The position numbers were made by a program, and so were the translations under genes. A stretch of DNA of 64,000 nucleotides. It comes from an uncultured Lachnospiraceae bacterium. Its GTDB lineage: Bacteria > Bacillota > Clostridia > Lachnospirales > Lachnospiraceae. Location of the stretch: contig CADABQ010000004.1 in assembly GCA_902786205.1 (NCBI GenBank), positions 28,643 through 92,642 of the forward strand, given 5' to 3'. Shown here in pieces: positions 26,950-37,108 of this stretch. The number at the start of each line of letters is the position of its first letter. The first letter of the stretch is position 1. A model generated the notes under the pieces. It saw only the letters and a program-made list of their open reading frames with translations, did no database searches and had not been told where the DNA came from.

Positions 26950-27624
26950 TTATTCTCCTAATCTCTGTACTAATAAATCCGACTGACACATATATTCCAT
27001 AAATTTTTCCGAGGTTTTTTCTATTTCTTCCAAATCAAAAACCTTTTGAAATTCTTCCGAATGCAGTACTTTTTGAAAAGCAACTAAAATTTCAATATCG
27101 AAATTTTTCGTTTCCTCTAACATAATCTCTACAGCACCTTCCTGATCAAATGCTGTTCGATAACTCCGGTTAGATGTCAACGCCGCAAATACATCGCAAA
27201 CATGCAGGATACGAGCTCCATAGGGGATATCATCTCCAACCAGATTATCCGGATAACCACTTCCATCATAGTTTTCATGGTGATGATACACTGCCTGCTG
27301 TATAAATTGCGAATAATCCAATTTATGTAACACATCATAACTATACACGGAATGCATACGAAAGTATTTCATTTCTTCTACTGCAAGGGCATCTTTTCCA
27401 TAAAGATAGCGATTCATTTTAATCTTTCCTATATCATGTAATAACCCTGCTATCGCTATTTCATTACAAAAAGCAGCCCCCTCACCTAACTCTCTTGACA
27501 ACAATACTGCCAGATTGCTTACTACAATCCCATGGCAGATTACATCCACAAGTTCTGATTTAATAGAATCTTCCAATGTCTCCAGTTTACTGTATTCCTG
27601 AAAATCAAAATCTACCATTTTCAC
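26950..27624 (-). CDS. HD-GYP domain protein (putative c-di-GMP phosphodiesterase)
   Basis: 224 residues, nearly all HD-GYP domain: LLHDIGKIKM (HD pair), HHENYDGSGYP with the GYP triplet, and HVCDVFAALTSNRSYR. No receiver or membrane domain is attached, so it is a stand-alone enzyme. The start is a GTG with GGAGGAAGGA upstream. Activity on c-di-GMP is the family expectation, not shown here. It lies between hemZ and hisS on the same strand. Confidence 0.85.
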   Translation of the reverse strand: MKMVDFDFQEYSKLETLEDSIKSELVDVICHGIVVSNLAVLLSRELGEGAAFCNEIAIAGLLHDIGKIKMNRYLYGKDALAVEEMKYFRMHSVYSYDVLHKLDYSQFIQQAVYHHHENYDGSGYPDNLVGDDIPYGARILHVCDVFAALTSNRSYRTAFDQEGAVEIMLEETKNFDIEILVAFQKVLHSEEFQKVFDLEEIEKTSEKFMEYMCQSDLLVQRLGE

Positions 27625-27709
27625 TCATTCCTTCCTCCAAAGACTTAGAAATACAATTTGCATTTATCCAACTTTCACGAACATGCACAATTATTATTTT
27701 ATCCTTGGT

Positions 27710-29224
27710 TTATTGATTAGAAAAAGCATTCTTATGTTTCCGCCAAAAACTTTCTTTTCTATCTATCATTTCGTCAATTCTTTCAATATAATCTGTTATG
27801 CTTTTTACATTTTCTACTCGTTGAATCTTTTTCTTTTCCATAGGAAGTAAAAACTTTGAAGAAGCTCCTGCACCTACTGCAAGTATCGTTTGTTTTTCCT
27901 CCATAATCAATATATTGTAAATACATTCCTTTCCAGGCTTTGCATATCCAATGTTCTCTCTACTATCACTATCCGACCCCGTTGCATTTTTTTGCCGGTA
28001 CATATAATACGGTACATATCCATGCTCCTTGGCAAACTCTACTGTTTCTTTTGCCATAGCAGCCGATTGCCCTTCTAATGCATAATCCTCTCCGCTTGCT
28101 TCTTCCTGATACTTCGTATTTAATCTTGCTGCACGTTTTAGCACAAGAGAATGTACGGTTAGATTTTCCGGATCAAGGGGCGCCAATCTATCCAATGTCT
28201 TTTTTACATCTAACGGAGTTTCTTCCGGCAATCCAATAATCAAATCCATATTTATCGTATCATGTCCCATCTGCCTTGCAAGTCGGAATATCCATTCTAC
28301 CTGCTCTACTGTATGTTTTCGTCCAATTCGATCTAATGTTTTTTGATTCATTGTCTGTGGATTAATTGAAATTCTAGTAACGCCTTCTTCTTTTAACACC
28401 TTAAGTTTTTCTTCCGTAATGCTATCTGGTCTACCGGCCTCTACTGTAAATTCTACTACTTGTTCCATCGGGAAAAGTGCTTTTATCTTTTGTATTAATT
28501 GACGTAATTGCGTTGCCGTCAATGTAGTTGGCGTTCCTCCGCCTATATAAATCGTAGATAACCGTTTATTCCATGCTTTCCCTGCAACATAAGATAATTC
28601 TTTATAAAGTGCCTCTAAATATCGTTCTATCAGATTTCCAAACTGTTCTACCGGATAAGACGGAAAGGAACAGTAGGAACACCTTGTAGGACAAAATGGA
28701 ATTCCCACATACAAACTATAACCATTTTTATAATCAATTGCCTCTAAAATATCCAGTTCTCTTTTGGAAATAGTATAGGCCAATGCGATTTTTTCCTCGG
28801 AGCAAAAATAATGCTCTTTCATAAAAGCCACAACCTGCTCTTTTTGTTCTCCCAGTTCCAACCGCTCCATTGCAAGTTTTGTTGGGCGAACTCCTGTAAG
28901 CGTTCCCCAAGGAAGCTGTTTTCCCGTTTGTTCCATCAAAAGCTGATACAATAACTTTTTTAATATATTTTTGTATGCACGTCGCTCCGTACTCAATATA
29001 CTTTTCTGATATTTTTTACTCCTACCCTGGTTATGCGAAACAAGTGTAATAAGACTGTCACTCATCTCTATTTCAATCCTTAACCAGTCTTTTTTCTTAT
29101 CTGCATCCTTAGAAACCATCTTTTGATCTACCTTAATCACGATTTGTTCCGATGGATAAAAAGATTTGCACAACCCTTGTATATCATAAACAAAATCTTC
29201 TTTCGATAGTTGAATACTGATCAT
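27710..29224 (-). CDS. hemZ: HemZ-type radical SAM coproporphyrinogen dehydrogenase
   Basis: 504 residues. A clostridial-type N-terminal extension of about 160 residues is followed by the HemN-like radical SAM core with PTRCSYCSFPSY (CX3CX2C), IYIGGGTPTTL and DLIIGLPEET. HemN relatives carry out oxygen-independent oxidative decarboxylation of coproporphyrinogen III, but many HemZ-like proteins have no proven haem role. Neighbours are an MBL-fold hydrolase and relA, a common clostridial order. A second SAM-binding region is not obvious. Confidence 0.85.
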   Translation of the reverse strand: MISIQLSKEDFVYDIQGLCKSFYPSEQIVIKVDQKMVSKDADKKKDWLRIEIEMSDSLITLVSHNQGRSKKYQKSILSTERRAYKNILKKLLYQLLMEQTGKQLPWGTLTGVRPTKLAMERLELGEQKEQVVAFMKEHYFCSEEKIALAYTISKRELDILEAIDYKNGYSLYVGIPFCPTRCSYCSFPSYPVEQFGNLIERYLEALYKELSYVAGKAWNKRLSTIYIGGGTPTTLTATQLRQLIQKIKALFPMEQVVEFTVEAGRPDSITEEKLKVLKEEGVTRISINPQTMNQKTLDRIGRKHTVEQVEWIFRLARQMGHDTINMDLIIGLPEETPLDVKKTLDRLAPLDPENLTVHSLVLKRAARLNTKYQEEASGEDYALEGQSAAMAKETVEFAKEHGYVPYYMYRQKNATGSDSDSRENIGYAKPGKECIYNILIMEEKQTILAVGAGASSKFLLPMEKKKIQRVENVKSITDYIERIDEMIDRKESFWRKHKNAFSNQ

Positions 29225-29238
29225 CTTTTTTTACCTTT

Positions 29239-29859
29239 CTACACAAACATATTGTACTTTTTCTCATAAGAAACAACCGTACTATCTCCATGTCCTGGAA
29301 AAAGTTGTGTATCCTCCGGTAAAGTAAAAATTTTCTCACGAATGGATTTTGACAAACTTGCCCCGCTTCCCGTTGGAAAATCACTTCTTCCAACCGAAGC
29401 CTGAAAAATTGTATCACCACTAAATGCAACAGATTCTTTTTCAATGTAATAACAAACACCGCCCTTTGTATGTCCTGGTGTTGCTAATACTTTAATTTCA
29501 AATCCAGCTAACTCTAATACCTGTCCATCCCGCAACAATACATCTGCATGTGTAGACATAGGTTTTCCAAACATACCAGATACATTTTCCATAGGATTTT
29601 TTATCAATTCACTATCATCCTGTCCCAGATAAACCTTCACTTGATATTTTTCTCGAAGGGTATCTGCTGCCAGCATATGATCAAAATGTCCATGTGTAAG
29701 CAGTATTGCCTCTACAGAAACTTGCAACTCTTTTATCTTATTCATAATTCTGTCTGCATCTCCACCTGGATCTACAATCAATGCTCTTTTTTTACTTTCT
29801 TCCACTATGATATAACAATTTGTAGATATAGGTCCTACCGTTAATCTGCATATTCTCAT
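29239..29859 (-). CDS. MBL-fold metallo-hydrolase (glyoxalase II-like)
   Basis: 206 residues spanning the whole metallo-beta-lactamase fold: LLTHGHFDHM with the HxHxDH zinc motif, the TPGHTKG histidine, SGDTIF aspartate and FPGHGDST. The length fits the short glyoxalase-II-like hydrolases often found next to relA in Firmicutes. The substrate is unknown. It lies 14 bases before the hemZ start and 18 bases after the relA stop. Confidence 0.88.
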   Translation of the reverse strand: MRICRLTVGPISTNCYIIVEESKKRALIVDPGGDADRIMNKIKELQVSVEAILLTHGHFDHMLAADTLREKYQVKVYLGQDDSELIKNPMENVSGMFGKPMSTHADVLLRDGQVLELAGFEIKVLATPGHTKGGVCYYIEKESVAFSGDTIFQASVGRSDFPTGSGASLSKSIREKIFTLPEDTQLFPGHGDSTVVSYEKKYNMFV

Positions 29860-29877
29860 TATTTTGCCACCTAACTT

Positions 29878-32175
29878 TTAATTTGATGTTCTTGTAATAT
29901 CAAGCACACTTTCTACCATGCGTAATTTTTTCACTAGCAAATCGAGCTGTTCCACACCATGCGTTTCAAATCCAATGGAAATGGTTGCCGTATCCTTTTT
30001 GCTGGTTCTTACATTCATGGATTTAATATCAATTTTATTTTCTGTAAAAATACGTGAAATATCTGTCAATACACCAGTACGATTATTCGCATAGACTACG
30101 ATTTCTGTGCTATATAGTTCATCCTTTGGTGTCATTCCATTCCATTCTGCACGAATCATCCTTGCACGATCTTCCTCTGGTAAATTCAAAATATTTACAC
30201 AATCAGTTCGATGTATGGAAACTCCACGTCCCCGTGTAACAAATCCAACAATCTCGTCCCCTGGAACCGGACTACAACACTTTGAAAAACGAACCGCTAC
30301 ATCACTTAGCCCCTGTACAATGATTCCACTCTTTGATTTTAATACAGCAGAATTTCGATCTACCTTTTCTGCAGTAACCTGTTCTTTTACTAATTCGTCT
30401 GTAATTAATGCCTTTTGCTTTTTCCTTTGTTCTTCCTGTAATCTGGAAACAACCTGACCTTCTTTTAACCCACCATGTCCAATTGCTGCACAAACCGAAT
30501 CCCAATCCTTGAAACCAAAACGGCGAACCGCCGCTTCAATAAATTCCGGTTTAGTCAAATCGCTTTGCACAATGCCATGGGCTTTGCAATAAGAAGCAAG
30601 CAAATCCTTTCCTTTTATAATATTTTCTTCTTTAAATTCTGTCTTAAACCATTGATTGATTTTATTTTTTGCCTGTGTACTTTTTGCCAGTTTTAACCAA
30701 TCTCTACTTGGGCCTTTGGAATTTTGAGAGGTAAGGATTTCAATTCGATCTCCATTTTTTATCTGATAATCAATAGTCACAAGTTTTCCATTTACTCTGG
30801 CTCCTACCATTTTATTTCCAACTGCACTATGAATGGAATAGGCGAAGTCAATCGGTGTAGATCCTACAGGAAGATTTTTCACATCTCCTGACGGAGTAAA
30901 GCAGTAGACATTGTCTGAAAATAAATTCAGGTCACTTTTTAGCAAACTCAAAAATTCATGATTATCAGACATATCTCTCTGCCATTCTAAAATCTGGCGT
31001 AACCAGGAAAGTTTTTCTTCTTCACTGACCTTTTCTGTACTTCCATCAATACCTTCTTTGTATTTCCAATGCGCAGCAATACCATATTCCGCAGTCCGAT
31101 GCATTTCTACTGTTCGTATTTGTATCTCAAATGGTGTTCCTGTTGAACCAATCAATGTTGTGTGAAGAGACTGATACATATTTGGTTTTGGCATCGCAAT
31201 ATAATCTTTAAAACGTCCAGGAATTGGCGTATACATTTCATGAATCACACCAAGTGCTGCATAACAATCTTTCACACTATCTACAATAATTCGAACTGCA
31301 AATAAATCATAAATCTGATCCAGAGTCTTATTTTGTGTTTTCATTTTTCGGTATATACTAAAGAAATGTTTTACTCTGCCGTCAATCTTTGCCTCAATCC
31401 CAGCATCCTTTATCTGCTTTGAAACTTTTGAAATAATATCCTTTATAAAGGCATCTCTATCTTGCTTCTTTGCATTGATCTTAATCACTAAGTCTTTATA
31501 AGCTTCTGGCTCTAAGTATCGCAAAGATAAATCATCCAGTTCAATCTTTATCTTAGAAATACCAAGTCTTTGCGCAATTGGCGAATAAATATCCATAGTT
31601 TCTCTTGCTTTAATTTTTTGCTTTTCCGGTTTCATATATTCCAACGTACGCATATTATGCAAACGGTCTGCAAGTTTAATAAGAATAACACGAATATCCT
31701 TTGCCATTGCAAGGAACATTTTTCGAAGATTTTCTGCCTGTAATTCTATCTTATCCCCTGAATAATTCAATTGTGTAAGTTTTGTAACACCATCTACCAG
31801 CAGAGCAACTTCCGGACTAAACATATCAGAAATCTCCTGAGAAGTCACTTCGGTATCTTCCACTACATCGTGAAGCAAACCTGCAATAATGGTCTCTTTA
31901 TCCAATTCTAATTCAGCCAGAATAATACCGACACAAATAGGATGGATAATATAGGGTTCCCCTGATTTTCTTTTTTGCTCCTTATGTGCCTCATATGCGA
32001 CTTTATACGCACGTTCAATTTCTGATAAATTGCTGGATGGATGATAGTTTTTTACTGTATCCATCAATTGCTTATATAATATGTCCGGATCGGTAAAGTG
32101 TGCCGGTGCGGATATATCATTCGAAGCATGTCCCACTTCATTTTCCTTAATATCTTCTATTCCTGTTTTTTTCAT
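29878..32175 (-). CDS. relA: Bifunctional (p)ppGpp synthetase/hydrolase (RSH)
   Basis: 765 residues with the long RSH layout: an HD hydrolase domain (about 50-200, LLHDVVEDT and KLADRLHNMRTL, so hydrolysis should be intact), a synthetase domain (about 230-380, with GRFKDYIAMPKPNMYQSLHT), TGS (about 400-465), a helical/CC region, and a C-terminal ACT domain (about 690-765). It makes and breaks the stringent-response alarmone. It is placed between apt and the MBL gene, the conserved apt-relA order. Confidence 0.95.
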   Translation of the reverse strand: MKKTGIEDIKENEVGHASNDISAPAHFTDPDILYKQLMDTVKNYHPSSNLSEIERAYKVAYEAHKEQKRKSGEPYIIHPICVGIILAELELDKETIIAGLLHDVVEDTEVTSQEISDMFSPEVALLVDGVTKLTQLNYSGDKIELQAENLRKMFLAMAKDIRVILIKLADRLHNMRTLEYMKPEKQKIKARETMDIYSPIAQRLGISKIKIELDDLSLRYLEPEAYKDLVIKINAKKQDRDAFIKDIISKVSKQIKDAGIEAKIDGRVKHFFSIYRKMKTQNKTLDQIYDLFAVRIIVDSVKDCYAALGVIHEMYTPIPGRFKDYIAMPKPNMYQSLHTTLIGSTGTPFEIQIRTVEMHRTAEYGIAAHWKYKEGIDGSTEKVSEEEKLSWLRQILEWQRDMSDNHEFLSLLKSDLNLFSDNVYCFTPSGDVKNLPVGSTPIDFAYSIHSAVGNKMVGARVNGKLVTIDYQIKNGDRIEILTSQNSKGPSRDWLKLAKSTQAKNKINQWFKTEFKEENIIKGKDLLASYCKAHGIVQSDLTKPEFIEAAVRRFGFKDWDSVCAAIGHGGLKEGQVVSRLQEEQRKKQKALITDELVKEQVTAEKVDRNSAVLKSKSGIIVQGLSDVAVRFSKCCSPVPGDEIVGFVTRGRGVSIHRTDCVNILNLPEEDRARMIRAEWNGMTPKDELYSTEIVVYANNRTGVLTDISRIFTENKIDIKSMNVRTSKKDTATISIGFETHGVEQLDLLVKKLRMVESVLDITRTSN

Positions 32176-32225
32176 CTGAACACCACCTGTATGATACCAT
32201 TTTATTTTTACATCCTATCTAGCGC

Positions 32226-32753
32226 TTATTTTCCTGCATATTTTATCACAGATGCCACTTCATAATCCTGAAGTTTTTCTCTGCCATTCAATCCCTCTAA
32301 TTCTAATAAGAATACAATTTTTACAACTTCGCCACCAAGCATTTCCACTAATTTTGTGATTGCTTCGATTGTTCCTCCTGTTGCAATTAAATCGTCTACA
32401 ATTACAACCTTGTCCCCTGGCTGGATTGCATCCTTATGCAATTCTAACGTTGCGGTTCCATACTCTAACTCATATTCCATAGATACCGTTTCACATGGAA
32501 GTTTCCCCTTTTTACGAACTGGAATAAATGCTTTCTTTAAATTGTATGCCAATGGTGCTCCGAAGATAAAACCTCTTGATTCTGCCCCTAATACTTTATC
32601 AAATGTAACCCCCTCTAATTCCTGCTGCATTTTATCAATTGCAAGCTGGAAGCCATCTTTATCCTGTAATACAGTCGTAATATCACGAAAAATAATTCCT
32701 TTCCGTGGAAAATCCGGTATGCTACGCACATAGTCTTCTATTTTTTTACTCAT
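32226..32753 (-). CDS. apt: Adenine phosphoribosyltransferase
   Basis: 175 residues after the ATG at 32753, which is preceded by GGAGGAAAACG. A longer frame to 32813 has no such site. The PRPP-binding motif VVIVDDLIATGGT and the N-terminal IPDFPRKGIIFRDIT block are the APRT hallmarks. It salvages adenine to AMP. Upstream of relA with a 50-base gap. Confidence 0.95.
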   Translation of the reverse strand: MSKKIEDYVRSIPDFPRKGIIFRDITTVLQDKDGFQLAIDKMQQELEGVTFDKVLGAESRGFIFGAPLAYNLKKAFIPVRKKGKLPCETVSMEYELEYGTATLELHKDAIQPGDKVVIVDDLIATGGTIEAITKLVEMLGGEVVKIVFLLELEGLNGREKLQDYEVASVIKYAGK

Positions 32754-32929
32754 CGTTTTCCTCCAATCCCTGATATTTTCAAAACTTCTGACAGGTATAA
32801 CCAAACCGTTCATTCTCTCTTTTTTCTATTATAATAGCTTATTATACCATTGAATTTTACAAATAGCAATGCTACCACCACGGTTTCACAACGCCTACAC
32901 CTGACACTCTTTATGTTTCTTTAAAAATG

Positions 32930-34708
32930 TTATTTTCTGGAAATTGCACAATAATTTTGAATTACAATCTGTAGCGTTTTTTGATCCCGAAATTCATTTA
33001 CTGTTGGATAATATGTGAGTCCTAAATCTATGGCATTTTTTTCTCCGTCAAGCATTTTATTATATTCTTCCTCTCCAAAATGCGTAATAACATATTCCCG
33101 AAAAGCTTCTATATCTCCAAAGAAAATACCTTCCATCCGATCCCCTGCATCATTTAGCACTTTACACTTAAAAACATTTTTATTTTTTCCAATGACTGCG
33201 CCACTTAAAAATCGAAAATGCTGTTCCGCAAATATAGGTTTTGGATTTCCCTTTCCAAATGGTTCTAACAGCTCCAATTGTTCCACGAAATCCTCTGTAA
33301 TATATCCAATTGGCATCGGAACATCAATCCAGATTACAGGGCATAAATCTTCTTCTGTTAATGTTGTATTTTCATTTAAACGTTTTCGTAATTCTACCAG
33401 TTTTTCTGTTTCCATAGACACGCCTGCAGCCATGGGATGACCACCAAATCGAGTCAATAAATCCTTACATTTATTTAATTCTTCAAACATATTATACGCC
33501 TCAATAGACCTGCCCGATCCTTTTATTCCCTCTTCTACATCCGTAAAAACAATAACTGGTTTATTGTATCGTTCCCGAATCCTTCCTGCAATAATTCCGA
33601 CCAAAGATTCATGACAGCTTTCCAATTTGACAATCAACACTTTATCTTGTGATAAGGAGGAATGTTCTATTTTTTCAATAGCTTGTTCCAATCCCTTTAC
33701 GGTCATTTCTTTTCTACTTTCATTTAGCTCCTTCAGCTGTTGGGCAATCGCCATTGCCTCTGTCTCGTTTTCACTCATTAACAAATCCAATGCAATTTTC
33801 ACAGTATCTAGTCTTCCTGCTGCATTAAAACAGGGACCAATAATAAAACCAATATGATACGCAGAAATTGCTTTTCCGTCCAACTGATTCACTTTTAATA
33901 TTGCTTGTAACCCTTTGTTTTCAGTATGTTCTAACAGTTTTAGTCCTGTTTTTACAATAATACGATTTTCCTCTTCCAAGTCCATAACATCTGCAACCGT
34001 AGCAATCGCTGCATATTCAACCAATTGTCTCTGCTCTTGTATGTTTACACCATACCTTTCATACAATACTTGTACTAATTTGAACGCAACACCAGCACCA
34101 CAAAGTTTGGGGAACGGATACTGACACTCCTTTTGTTTTGGATTCACAATAGCATCTGCCACTGGTTTTACAAAAATCCGACTTCCATCTTCCTGCTCTT
34201 CAAACAGAACTTCATGGTGATCTGTTACAATTACAGTCAAACCATTGTCTTTTGCATATTGCACTGCATCTAAGGCTGCAATACCATTATCACAAGTTAT
34301 CAACAATGTTGCCCCTTTTTTCAAAGATTCATCCACGATTCTGCGATTTAATCCATATCCTTCTGTTACTCGATTCGGTGTTTCAATAAAACATTCCGCT
34401 CCCACTTTTCGAAATCCTGTATATAGAATCATACTAGAAAAAATACCATCTACATCAAAATCGCTGGCTATCGCTATCGTTTGCTTACTATCAATGGCTT
34501 TCTGCAAAAGGTTCACTGCCTTTTCCATATCTAACAATTGCAATGGGTCGTATAAATCTTTCATCGTTCCTTTTAAAAATTTTCGTATTTGCTCTTCTTC
34601 TTTCACTCCCCGATTCACCATAATCCTTGCCAACACAGGACTAATACCAAATTGTTCTGCAATTTTTCTAAATTCACCTTTTTTCGTATGTAACATCCAC
34701 TTTTCCAT
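32930..34708 (-). CDS. recJ: Single-stranded-DNA exonuclease RecJ
   Basis: 592 residues; 5'-3' ssDNA exonuclease for recombination and mismatch/base-excision repair. DHH-family motifs are seen as SDFDVDGI, VTDHHEV and GPCFNAAGR, followed by the DHHA1 domain with GRIRERYNKPV and GSGRS...HPMAAG, then the RecJ OB fold. It is slightly longer than the E. coli protein, with a C-terminal extension. It lies between secDF and apt on the minus strand. Confidence 0.93.
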   Translation of the reverse strand: MEKWMLHTKKGEFRKIAEQFGISPVLARIMVNRGVKEEEQIRKFLKGTMKDLYDPLQLLDMEKAVNLLQKAIDSKQTIAIASDFDVDGIFSSMILYTGFRKVGAECFIETPNRVTEGYGLNRRIVDESLKKGATLLITCDNGIAALDAVQYAKDNGLTVIVTDHHEVLFEEQEDGSRIFVKPVADAIVNPKQKECQYPFPKLCGAGVAFKLVQVLYERYGVNIQEQRQLVEYAAIATVADVMDLEEENRIIVKTGLKLLEHTENKGLQAILKVNQLDGKAISAYHIGFIIGPCFNAAGRLDTVKIALDLLMSENETEAMAIAQQLKELNESRKEMTVKGLEQAIEKIEHSSLSQDKVLIVKLESCHESLVGIIAGRIRERYNKPVIVFTDVEEGIKGSGRSIEAYNMFEELNKCKDLLTRFGGHPMAAGVSMETEKLVELRKRLNENTTLTEEDLCPVIWIDVPMPIGYITEDFVEQLELLEPFGKGNPKPIFAEQHFRFLSGAVIGKNKNVFKCKVLNDAGDRMEGIFFGDIEAFREYVITHFGEEEYNKMLDGEKNAIDLGLTYYPTVNEFRDQKTLQIVIQNYCAISRK

Positions 34709-34736
34709 TTTTAATCTTATGCTCCTTTGTATAGAG

Positions 34737-34780
34737 TGAAAGAGACACTCTCCTACAACTGCAGGACAGTGTCTCTTTGT
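34737..34780 (-). terminator. secDF terminator
   Basis: AAAGAGACACT...AGTGTCTCTTT forms an 11-bp stem with an additional TCCT/AGGA pairing inside, followed by T-rich sequence in minus reading. It separates secDF from recJ. Confidence 0.75.
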
Positions 34781-34813
34781 TTACGCAATACTTATTTATT
34801 ACGTCTATTTTCT

Positions 34814-37069
34814 TTATTTTTTCTTTGAAAATAATTTCTTAACATAATACCACATTGCACTTGTCAGACAAATAGAAGAATATGCTCCGGCAATCAAACC
34901 AGCAATCAATGGAATTGTAAACTCTCTAAGTGAACTAACACCTAATAATAACAACATAAATATCATAATAAATGTTGTCAATGTAGTATTAATATTACGT
35001 GTAATCGTCTGGCTTACACTAATATTTACAATATCCTTAAGCTCTGTCTTTTTGCTCATAACCTGTCTGTTTTCTCGGATACGGTCAAATGTTACGATTG
35101 TACTGTTTATCGAATATCCTAAAATAGTAAGCATACATGCAATAAATGTATTTCCGACTGTAATAACACCTACTGCAGAACCAATACCATATGCCATCAA
35201 TACAATCAATACATCGTGAAGTAATGCTAAAATAGCACTTGCACCAAAGGTTATATCTTTAAAGCGAATTGCAATATACAGAAGCATCAATATAACTGCA
35301 ACAGTAACTGCCAATACTGCATCACGTTTCATTTCGTTACTTACAGATGCACTGATGGTTTCTGATTCAATGTTATCTTCCTTTACATTATATTTTTCAG
35401 AAATCGCCTTTGAAAGCTTTTCTCTTTGTTCTTTATTTAATACAGTTGTCTTAATTGTTAAACTATTTTCCCCTTTTACTTCTGAAATCTCAGGATTCAA
35501 AGAAAGTGTACTTTGTACTAATTTTTCCATATCTCCCTTTGCATCATTTGCCACTACATCTTTACCAAATGTAACACTAGTAGATGTTCCACCTTTGAAA
35601 TCTAATCCATAATTTAAGATTGTTCCTGTGTTTGCCTTATTGTAAATCAAAGAGCCTACACAAATCACAATAAATACTGCTGCAACTGTTGCAAACTTAG
35701 GAAAGTTTTTAACAAATCCAAATGTTCTGATTTTTTTCGCTTTTCCAAAAAACTTAACATCGGTAAGTCCTAAAGAAATCAATGCATTCAAAATGAATCT
35801 TGTTACAAACAATGCTGTAAACATAGATAAAATGACACCAATCAATAATGTTTTAGCAAAACTTGCTACCGTACCAGAACCTAATAATAACAAAATAACA
35901 GAAGCAATAATGGTTGTAATGTTTCCATCCACAATAGCAGATAACGCTTTTCCGAAACCATTTTTCATAGATGTCTCTAATGTATTTCCTTCTCCAAGTT
36001 CTTCTTTGATACGGGTAAATATAATAACATTGGCATCAACCGCCATACCAATAGAAAGCAGAATACCTGCAATACCTGGTAATGTCAACGTAATATTAAA
36101 GCAATTGAGTGTAAAACTAATGGCTCCTACATAGAAAATCAATGCAATACTTGCAGCCAATCCAGGAATACGATAAAATGCGATCATAAATGCAATAATG
36201 ATTACCAAACCAATTACACCCGCAAGTAAGCTGGATTGAATTGCTGTATCACCTAATTTTGCACCTACAACCTGTGAACGAATTTCCTTTAATGCAATAG
36301 GAAGTGCACCAATACGAATTGTAGAAGCTAACTCCTCTGCTTCTTCAAAACTTTTTTGTCCTTTAATTACAGCCTGTCCACCGGTAATTGCCTCATCTAC
36401 TGTAGCATTTGATCTAACTTCTCCATCATAAATTACAGCAATGCTACCGCCTTTAGAATGTACTTTTTCAGTTCCTTCCGCAAATTTCTTTGTTCCTTTT
36501 CTGTTGAAACGTAATGAAACTACATTATCTTTTGTTGTTGCACCAGACTGTCCACTGCTCTGTGTTTCTGCAGTGGCCTTATCTACGTCAGCACCATCAC
36601 AGATAACCATATTTTCTTCATACAACTTCTTTTCTGAAACAGCAAGTTTTGCACCTTCCTGTACGCCACCATTAGAATTCTTTAAATATTTTGCCAAATT
36701 TTCTGCATCTACAAAAAGGACATTACCAGATTTTCCTAATTTTTTTAATACAGCATCTGCATCCTTTGCACCTGGAATATCAACATTGATACGGTTGCTT
36801 CCTTCTTTGTAAACAATCGGCTCTTCTCCAAGTCCTTCTACACGCATCTGTAACTTATAGATCGTGTCATCCATTTCTCTTGTTGTTGGATTTGCTTTTT
36901 CTGTCTGATACGTTACACTTACACCACCTGCAAGGTCCAAACCAAGACGAATATTCTTTGCTGTTCCCTTGTGTTGTGCCCCTATACCTACTATAGCAAT
37001 ATAACCCAACGCCGCTATAGCAAGTACAACAAGCAAGATGTGCAACACACCTCTCTTAACATTCTTCAT
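34814..37069 (-). CDS. secDF: Fused SecD-SecF protein translocase accessory subunit
   Basis: 751 residues that merge both halves. SecD: N-terminal helix, LGLDLAGGVSVTYQ, periplasmic P1 domain, then the GIAGILLSIGMAVDANVIIF block (about 330-350). SecF: about 450-751, with DFKGGTSTSV and YSINSTIVTFDRIRENR. Twelve membrane helices are expected. It uses the proton gradient to pull exported proteins. Fusion is usual in many Firmicutes. It follows the SCIFF maturase gene after 39 bases. Confidence 0.95.
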   Translation of the reverse strand: MKNVKRGVLHILLVVLAIAALGYIAIVGIGAQHKGTAKNIRLGLDLAGGVSVTYQTEKANPTTREMDDTIYKLQMRVEGLGEEPIVYKEGSNRINVDIPGAKDADAVLKKLGKSGNVLFVDAENLAKYLKNSNGGVQEGAKLAVSEKKLYEENMVICDGADVDKATAETQSSGQSGATTKDNVVSLRFNRKGTKKFAEGTEKVHSKGGSIAVIYDGEVRSNATVDEAITGGQAVIKGQKSFEEAEELASTIRIGALPIALKEIRSQVVGAKLGDTAIQSSLLAGVIGLVIIIAFMIAFYRIPGLAASIALIFYVGAISFTLNCFNITLTLPGIAGILLSIGMAVDANVIIFTRIKEELGEGNTLETSMKNGFGKALSAIVDGNITTIIASVILLLLGSGTVASFAKTLLIGVILSMFTALFVTRFILNALISLGLTDVKFFGKAKKIRTFGFVKNFPKFATVAAVFIVICVGSLIYNKANTGTILNYGLDFKGGTSTSVTFGKDVVANDAKGDMEKLVQSTLSLNPEISEVKGENSLTIKTTVLNKEQREKLSKAISEKYNVKEDNIESETISASVSNEMKRDAVLAVTVAVILMLLYIAIRFKDITFGASAILALLHDVLIVLMAYGIGSAVGVITVGNTFIACMLTILGYSINSTIVTFDRIRENRQVMSKKTELKDIVNISVSQTITRNINTTLTTFIMIFMLLLLGVSSLREFTIPLIAGLIAGAYSSICLTSAMWYYVKKLFSKKK

Positions 37070-37108
37070 TTTCTCTTCTCCTTTTATTTAATATCTATTT
37101 TATTGTGG

